Position numbers and translations under genes: made by a program. Shown here in pieces: positions 6,685 to 11,254 of a stretch of DNA of 11,254 nucleotides (position 1 is the stretch's first letter; each line of letters begins with the position of its first letter). The DNA is taken from NCBI GenBank assembly GCA_947484245.1, contig CANKOT010000074.1, positions 1 through 11,254 on the forward strand, in the 5' to 3' direction. The notes beneath the pieces are model-generated. The model saw only the letters and a list, made by a program, of their open reading frames with translations. It ran no database searches and was not told where the DNA came from. The stretch is from Comamonadaceae bacterium (GTDB taxonomy: Bacteria > Pseudomonadota > Gammaproteobacteria > Burkholderiales > Burkholderiaceae).

Positions 6685-7637
6685 ACACCTCTGTCTACGA
6701 CACCACAGCCGCCTACCCTCGAGATTTAAAAGGTTATGGCCGCAATCCACCTCACGCGCAATGGCCTGGTCAAGCGCGCGTAGCAGTCCAGTTTGTTTTG
6801 AACTACGAAGAAGGTGGCGAAAATTCAGTTTTGCATGGCGACCCAGGCTCAGAGCAATTCTTGTCAGAAATGTTCAACCCAGCGTCTTACCCAGATCGGC
6901 ACATCAGCATGGAGGGCATTTATGAATATGGCTCGCGTGCAGGGGTGTGGCGTTTGCTGCGCGAGTTTGAACAACGCAAACTGCCACTCACTGTTTTTGG
7001 TGTGGCCACCGCGCTTCAAAAACACCCCGATGTGTTGGCTGCATTTCAAGAATTGGGCTATGACATTGCATGCCATGGCTTGAAATGGATTCACTACCAA
7101 AACATCGATGAGGCCACCGAACGCGCGCACATGGCCGAGGCCATGGACATCCTGCAAAAGCTCAGTGGCGAAAGGCCCTTGGGTTGGTACACCGGCCGCG
7201 ACAGCCCGCGCACGCGCCGCTTGGTGGCAGACTTTGGTGGCTTCGAATACGACAGCGACTACTACGGTGACGACCTGCCATTTTGGATGAAGGTTGAGAA
7301 AACCGATGGCCAAGCAGCGCCTCAACTCATCGTGCCCTACACGCTAGATTGCAACGACATGCGCTTTGCTTTGCCGCAAGGCTATTCGCATGCCGACCCG
7401 TTCTTTCAATACATGAAAGACACCTTTGACGCCCTTTACAAAGAAGGCGATCCGCAAGGCCTGAACCGGCCCAAAATGATGAGCATTGGCATGCACTGCC
7501 GCTTGCTCGGACGTCCGGGCCGCATCACAGCCATTCAAAGATTTTTAGACCACATCCAAGCCCACGACCATGTCTGGGTCTGCCGCCGCCTAGACATTGC
7601 GCGCCATTGGAAAACCACGCACCCCTACACACCATGA
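6681..7637 (+). CDS. puuE: Allantoinase PuuE (polysaccharide-deacetylase family)
   Basis: A 318-residue protein of the PuuE type, which opens the allantoin ring to allantoate and is unrelated to the amidohydrolase-fold AllB allantoinases. The N-terminal PRDLKGYGRNPP (13-24) and RVAVQFVLNYEEGGENS (33-49) are close to family consensus. Further family blocks are TVFGVATALQ (104-113), DIACHGLKW (128-136), GWYTGRDSPRTRRL (168-181) and MSIGMHCRLLGRPGR (267-281). Length is normal. The ATG at 6681 overlaps the gntR stop in ATGA, and no Shine-Dalgarno is visible, so translation most likely depends on re-initiation after gntR. The end overlaps the next gene in the same way. It accepts allantoin made by the UraD domain encoded immediately downstream and feeds allantoate to the amidohydrolase domain of that same polypeptide. 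Confidence 0.96.
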   Translation: MNTSVYDTTAAYPRDLKGYGRNPPHAQWPGQARVAVQFVLNYEEGGENSVLHGDPGSEQFLSEMFNPASYPDRHISMEGIYEYGSRAGVWRLLREFEQRKLPLTVFGVATALQKHPDVLAAFQELGYDIACHGLKWIHYQNIDEATERAHMAEAMDILQKLSGERPLGWYTGRDSPRTRRLVADFGGFEYDSDYYGDDLPFWMKVEKTDGQAAPQLIVPYTLDCNDMRFALPQGYSHADPFFQYMKDTFDALYKEGDPQGLNRPKMMSIGMHCRLLGRPGRITAIQRFLDHIQAHDHVWVCRRLDIARHWKTTHPYTP

Positions 7638-9397
7638 CTCTCAGCCTCGAACAACTCAACACGGCTTCAACCCAAGAGGCCATGCAACTGCTGGATGGCT
7701 TGTATGAACACTCGCCATGGATTGCCGAAGGTGCATTGAAGCACCGTCCGTTTGCATCTTGGGCACACTTGAAATACTGCATGGCGCAGGTCCTGAAAGA
7801 TGCAGGCAGAGATGCTCAGATTGGACTCATAGGCGCGCACCCAGAGTTGGCTGGCAAAGCCATGGTGCGCAAAGAATTGACCGCAGAATCGACCAACGAG
7901 CAAAGCAAAGCCGGCCTCACTGAATGCACCGCTGCTGAATTTGAAAAAATTCAAAGCCTCAACGCTGCTTACAACAAAAAATTTGGCTGGCCCTTCATTT
8001 TGGCCGTCAGAGGACCCCGCGGACTTGGGCTGAACAAGCATCAAATCATCGCCACCTTTGAAAGACGCCTGAACGGCCATCCCGAATTTGAACTGCAAGA
8101 GTGCCTGCGCAACATTCACCGCATAGTTGAAATTCGTTTGAACGACAAAACCAATTGCCATCCCCTTCAAGGCCAGCAAGTGTGGGATTGGCAAGAAGAC
8201 TTGGCTCAATACAGCGACCCAGGCTTCAAAGAAGCAGGACAACTCACAGTCACTTACCTCACAGAGGCTCATTTGGCTTGCTCAAAAAGCATCCAAAGCA
8301 CCATGAAGTTGGCGGGCTTTGACGAAGTCTTTGTTGATGCAGTGGGCAACGTGGTTGGGCGTTACCACCCCGCTGTGTCTGGCGCCAAATACCTCATGAC
8401 CGGCAGCCACTTCGACACGGTTCGCAATGGCGGGAAATACGATGGCCGGTTGGGGATTTATGTGCCTATCGCCTGTGTTCAAAAATTGTCACAAGCCAAG
8501 CAACGCCTGCCCATCGGCCTTGAAGTGGTGGCGTTTGCAGAAGAAGAAGGTCAGCGCTACAAGGCCACCTTCCTAGGCTCTGGCGCCTTGGTTGGGCAGT
8601 TCAATCCAGATTGGTTAACGCAGACGGATGCCAATGGCATCTCGATGCGCGAGGCCATGAAAAATGCAGGCCTGAACGAACAAGAAATTCCGAACATTCA
8701 ACGCAAGCCTGCCGACTATGTAGGCTTCATCGAGGTCCACATCGAACAAGGCCCGGTTCTCAATGAAATGAATTTACCCCTGGGCATTGTGAGCTCCATC
8801 AATGGCAGCGTGCGTTATGTGTGCGAGATGGTGGGCACGGCCAGCCACGCAGGCACCACGCCCATGGACCGTCGACGTGATGCCGCTTGTGCAGTAGCCG
8901 AGTTGGCGCTCTACATGGAAAAACGTGCAGCAGCCGATGGCGATTCAGTTGCCACCATTGGCCAACTGCAAGTACCCAATGGCTCCATCAATGTGGTGCC
9001 AGGCAAATGCCTGTTCTCGATGGACATGCGCGCCCCCACCGATTCTCAGCGTGACGCTTTGGAAAAAGATGTCTTGAACGCCCTCGATGAAATTTGCAAG
9101 CGCCGCTGCCTTGTCTGCCAGCGCGAAGTAAGCTTGCGAGCCCCAGCAGCACCCAGTGCACCCGAATGGCAGCAACGTTGGGAAAACGCTCTGAAGGACC
9201 TGGGTGTGCCTCGCTTTGTCATGCCCAGTGGCGCCGGCCACGACGCCATGAAGCTGCATGAGGTCATGCCCCAGGCCATGCTCTTTGTGCGCGGCGAAAA
9301 CAGTGGCATCAGCCACAACCCCCTTGAATCTACAAGCACTGATGACATGCAACTTTGCATTGACGCCTTTGCTCATGTCTGGCACCAACACGCTTGA
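7634..9397 (+). CDS. Fused OHCU decarboxylase (UraD) - allantoate amidohydrolase
   Basis: A 587-residue two-domain enzyme. Residues about 1-170 are UraD, which decarboxylates OHCU to S-allantoin: the catalytic histidine motif AHPELAGK (68-75, H69), KKFGWPFILAVRG (115-127) and the helical end NIHRIVEIRL (160-169) are present. Residues about 187-587 are an M20 amidase of the hydantoinase/carbamoylase type, fitting allantoate amidohydrolase. Likely metal ligands are H259 (GSHFDTV), D270 (GGKYDGRLG), a Glu of FAEEEGQR (301-308), H369 (VHIEQGPVL) and H561 (ISHNPLES); SHAGTTPMDRRRDA (404-417) is the dimer-interface and substrate motif. A linker of about 16 residues joins the halves, and no frameshift or stop separates them. 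The ATG at 7634 overlaps the puuE stop (ATGA), so it is preferred to the in-frame ATG at 7607 inside puuE. A related ureidoglycolate or carbamoyl amidase is an alternative for the second domain, but context favours allantoate. Confidence 0.93.
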   Translation: MTLSLEQLNTASTQEAMQLLDGLYEHSPWIAEGALKHRPFASWAHLKYCMAQVLKDAGRDAQIGLIGAHPELAGKAMVRKELTAESTNEQSKAGLTECTAAEFEKIQSLNAAYNKKFGWPFILAVRGPRGLGLNKHQIIATFERRLNGHPEFELQECLRNIHRIVEIRLNDKTNCHPLQGQQVWDWQEDLAQYSDPGFKEAGQLTVTYLTEAHLACSKSIQSTMKLAGFDEVFVDAVGNVVGRYHPAVSGAKYLMTGSHFDTVRNGGKYDGRLGIYVPIACVQKLSQAKQRLPIGLEVVAFAEEEGQRYKATFLGSGALVGQFNPDWLTQTDANGISMREAMKNAGLNEQEIPNIQRKPADYVGFIEVHIEQGPVLNEMNLPLGIVSSINGSVRYVCEMVGTASHAGTTPMDRRRDAACAVAELALYMEKRAAADGDSVATIGQLQVPNGSINVVPGKCLFSMDMRAPTDSQRDALEKDVLNALDEICKRRCLVCQREVSLRAPAAPSAPEWQQRWENALKDLGVPRFVMPSGAGHDAMKLHEVMPQAMLFVRGENSGISHNPLESTSTDDMQLCIDAFAHVWHQHA

Positions 9398-9427
9398 ACC
9401 CAAGCGCTTGTAACTTCACGCTTGAAC
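9389..9427 (+). repeat. 11-bp direct repeat across the gap before the M20 hydrolase gene
   Basis: CACGCTTGAAC occurs at 9389-9399 (spanning the stop codon of the uraD-amidohydrolase gene) and again exactly at 9417-9427, a period of 28 bp. Between the copies is the 10-bp palindrome CAAGCGCTTG (9401-9410). It could be the remnant of a small tandem duplication at the end of the gene. No T run or stable long hairpin is present, so it is probably not a terminator. Confidence 0.6.
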
Positions 9428-9437
9428 TTTAAAAACA

Positions 9438-10709
9438 ATGACAACACCACAATCGACCTACCAGCAACTTGATCAATGGATCGATGCCCACTTTGATGAG
9501 CAAGTTCAGTTTCTCCAAGCTTTGGTGCAAGTGCCCACCGACACACCGCCTGGCAACAATGCACCACATGCTGAAAAAACCACGGCGCTCTTGAACAACA
9601 TGGGCTACAAAGCTGAACAATTTCCCGTGCCTGAAGCAGAAGTGAAAGCCTACGGCCTCACATCGCTCACCAACCTCATTGTGCGCAGACCTTTTGGGGC
9701 AGGCGGCAAAACCATTGCCTTGAATGCGCATGGCGATGTGGTGCCACCTGGCGAAGGCTGGACGCATCCACCCTACGGTGCTGAAATTGAAAATGGTCAC
9801 ATGTATGGCCGCGCAACAGCTGTGAGCAAATGTGATTTTTCTACTTTCACCTTTGCCCTTCGTGCTGTCGAAGCCCTGCAAGCTCAAAACAATCTGCCTC
9901 TCAAGGGCAATGTTGAATTGCATTTCACCTACGACGAAGAATTTGGCGGCGAAAAAGGTCCTGGCTGGTTACTCGACAAAGGCCATACACGCCCCGACCT
10001 CATGATTGCAGCAGGCTTTAGCTACCAGGTCGTCACCGCACACAATGGTTGCCTGCAAATGGAAGTGACGGTTCACGGCAAGATGGCGCATGCAGCCATT
10101 CCCGATACAGGGGTGGATGCGCTCCAAGCCGCCGTTCACATTTTGAACAGCCTGTATGCGCAAAACAAACTCTACAAACAAATTAGCTCGCAAGTGGAAG
10201 GCATCAATCACCCCTACTTGAATGTGGGCCGAATTGAAGGCGGTACCAATACCAATGTGGTGCCCGGAACGGTCAGCTTCAAATTAGATCGCCGCATGAT
10301 TCCCGAAGAGAATCCAGAACAAGTCGAAGCCAACATTCGCCAAGTCATTGCAGACGCTGTGAATGCCTTCAACCAAGGCCGGCCATCGGATGCTTTAGTC
10401 AGCGTTGAGATCAAACGCCTCTTGATGGCTCACGCCATGAAGCCGCTGGCGGGCAATGCGCCCTTGGTTCAAGCCATTCAAAAGCATGGCGGTGAAGTTT
10501 TTGGCGAGCCCATTCCCGCTATGGGCACCCCCCTTTACACAGATGTTCGCTTGTATGTTGAAAAAGGCATTCCAGGTGTCATTTACGGCGCGGGCCCTCG
10601 CACCGTCTTGGAATCTCATGCCAAACGAGCAGATGAACGCCTCAATTTAGAAGATTTGCGAAAAGCGACGAAGGTCATTTCACGCACTCTTTTGGATCTT
10701 CTCAATTGA
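9438..10709 (+). CDS. M20-family (ArgE/DapE-like) hydrolase, substrate unknown
   Basis: A 423-residue cytoplasmic M20 hydrolase of the ArgE/DapE deacylase type, distinct from the hydantoinase-type amidase encoded just upstream. The first metal-ligand motif LNAHGDVVPPGEGW (95-108, H98 and D100) and the catalytic pair DEEFGG (166-171, E167 as general base and E168 as ligand) are intact. The lid domain carries VHGKMAHAAIPDTGVDA (212-228), and the C-terminal SHAKRADERL (393-402) supplies H394. Two usual ligand positions look changed. An ungapped alignment of GRATAVSKCDF (124-134) to the consensus GRGxxDxK puts V129 at the bridging Asp, and AAGFS (191-195) puts G193 at the Glu of the usual GEP motif. 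The gene lies 40 bp after the uraD-amidohydrolase gene on the same strand, so it is probably in the same transcript; no Shine-Dalgarno is visible. Its place suggests a late step (ureidoglycine or ureidoglycolate) or removal of an acyl side product, but this is unproven. Confidence 0.85.
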   Translation: MTTPQSTYQQLDQWIDAHFDEQVQFLQALVQVPTDTPPGNNAPHAEKTTALLNNMGYKAEQFPVPEAEVKAYGLTSLTNLIVRRPFGAGGKTIALNAHGDVVPPGEGWTHPPYGAEIENGHMYGRATAVSKCDFSTFTFALRAVEALQAQNNLPLKGNVELHFTYDEEFGGEKGPGWLLDKGHTRPDLMIAAGFSYQVVTAHNGCLQMEVTVHGKMAHAAIPDTGVDALQAAVHILNSLYAQNKLYKQISSQVEGINHPYLNVGRIEGGTNTNVVPGTVSFKLDRRMIPEENPEQVEANIRQVIADAVNAFNQGRPSDALVSVEIKRLLMAHAMKPLAGNAPLVQAIQKHGGEVFGEPIPAMGTPLYTDVRLYVEKGIPGVIYGAGPRTVLESHAKRADERLNLEDLRKATKVISRTLLDLLN

Positions 10710-10760
10710 ATTGCGTCCATTTTCGGGCGAGCAAGGGTTTTACCGAGGCCCAAAACGGGC

Positions 10761-10778
10761 TAAAGTGTATACACTTTA
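10761..10778. promoter_or_regulatory. 18-bp perfect palindromic operator upstream of the ABC transporter gene
   Basis: TAAAGTGTATACACTTTA is a perfect 18-bp inverted repeat that contains the same 16 bases as the site between uraH and gntR. It lies in the 162-bp gap between the M20 hydrolase stop (10709) and the transporter start (10872), about 100 bp before that ATG. A further AAGTG at 10786-10790 and CACTT at 10801-10805 form a looser inverted pair 10 bp apart, which could be a degraded second site. I do not see a convincing -35/-10 pair, so the promoter itself is unplaced. Confidence 0.7.
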
Positions 10779-10871
10779 TGAAACAAAGTGTCTTTTCAAG
10801 CACTTCATAATGGCATCGTTATTGCTTGGTAATTTATTTAAAATCAATGTCATTTTTAATCGGAGCCTCCT

Positions 10872-11254
10872 ATGAAAAAACGTTTCCTCCTTAAGACTAC
10901 GGCCGCTTTGTTGGCTACTTTCACATTTGGCTTGGCACAAGCTCAAAACACCCCCATCAAATTTCAACTCGACTGGCGTTTTGAAGGCCCCTCAGCGCTG
11001 TTCCTAACACCAGTTGCCAAAGGCTATTTCAAAGATGCCAAGCTAGACGTCACGGTTGACGCAGGCAATGGTTCTGGCGCCGCAGTGACCCGCGTAGCGT
11101 CTGGCAGTTACGACATTGGTTTTGCAGACTTGGCAGCCCTGATGGAATTCCACGCCAACAACCCCGAAGTACCCAACAAACCTGTGGCCATCATGATGGT
11201 CTACAACAACACGCCAGCATCGGTCATGGCGCTCAAAAAATCTGGCATCAAAAC
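10872..11254 (+). CDS. ABC-transporter periplasmic substrate-binding protein, NMT1/ThiY-SsuA type (cut by window edge)
   Basis: The first 127 residues of a secreted binding protein. The signal peptide has a KKR start, a hydrophobic core (about 9-22) and an AQA cleavage site at 22-24, with the mature chain starting QNTPIKFQLDWRFEGP. KFQLDWRFEGPSALFLTPVAKGYFKD and the following GSGAAVTRVASGSYDIGFADLAAL are typical of the NMT1/THI5-like family, whose members bind hydroxymethylpyrimidine precursors, sulfonates, nitrate or aromatic and heterocyclic compounds. GGAG (10862-10865) lies 6 nt before the ATG and supports this start. An 18-bp copy of the shared operator precedes the gene, linking it to the purine regulon, so its ligand may be a purine or ureide; that is inference. 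Permease and ATPase genes would be expected beyond the right edge. Confidence 0.9.
   Translation, partial: MKKRFLLKTTAALLATFTFGLAQAQNTPIKFQLDWRFEGPSALFLTPVAKGYFKDAKLDVTVDAGNGSGAAVTRVASGSYDIGFADLAALMEFHANNPEVPNKPVAIMMVYNNTPASVMALKKSGIK

Noticed and set aside
10717..10757. Possible terminator after the M20 hydrolase gene
   Set aside because: CCATTTTCGGGC and GCCCAAAACGGG pair only partly, with several mismatches, and no T run follows. Not strong enough to list.
1..11254. Mobile elements, tRNA/rRNA genes, CRISPR arrays or phage-defence genes
   Set aside because: No transposase, terminal inverted repeats, spaced repeats or RNA gene signatures were seen; the window is occupied by metabolic, regulatory, transport and one envelope gene.

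Overview
The window is a purine-breakdown locus from a Gram-negative bacterium. The gene set (membrane-type urate hydroxylase PuuD, PuuE allantoinase, separate XdhA/XdhB/XdhC), the moderate GC content and the style of the conserved TonB-like lipoprotein suggest a betaproteobacterium of the order Burkholderiales, probably Comamonadaceae-like. That placement is inference from recognised families, not a database result.

Layout. Left block, minus strand: xdhC (XDH maturation factor, 201-1019) followed by the first 53 codons of puuD (urate hydroxylase, 1-159, running off the left edge). A plus-strand gene for a small proline-rich TonB-like lipoprotein (1104-1655) lies between xdhC and the rest of the xdh genes and ends 6 bp from the convergent xdhB. 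Centre, minus strand: uraH - xdhA - xdhB (5946 down to 1662). Centre, plus strand: a GntR/FCD regulator, puuE, a fused uraD-allantoate amidohydrolase gene and an ArgE/DapE-like M20 hydrolase (6019-10709); the first three overlap through ATGA junctions. Right edge, plus strand: the start of a gene for a secreted NMT1/ThiY-type ABC-transporter substrate-binding protein (10872 to the edge).

Together the genes cover xanthine -> urate (XdhAB, matured by XdhC) -> 5-hydroxyisourate (PuuD) -> OHCU (UraH) -> S-allantoin (UraD domain) -> allantoate (PuuE) -> ureidoglycine (amidohydrolase domain). No recognisable ureidoglycolate lyase or ureidoglycine enzyme lies in the window, so the unassigned M20 hydrolase is a candidate for a late step.

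The most interesting structure is regulatory. A 16-bp palindrome, AAAGTGTATACACTTT, occurs perfectly between the divergent uraH and gntR genes and upstream of the transporter gene (there extended to 18 bp), and with 14/16 matches in front of puuD. This looks like the operator of the locally encoded GntR regulator and ties the transporter to the purine regulon. Two protein-level oddities also stand out: the UraD-amidohydrolase fusion joins two non-consecutive pathway steps, and the M20 hydrolase seems to lack two of the usual metal-ligand residues.
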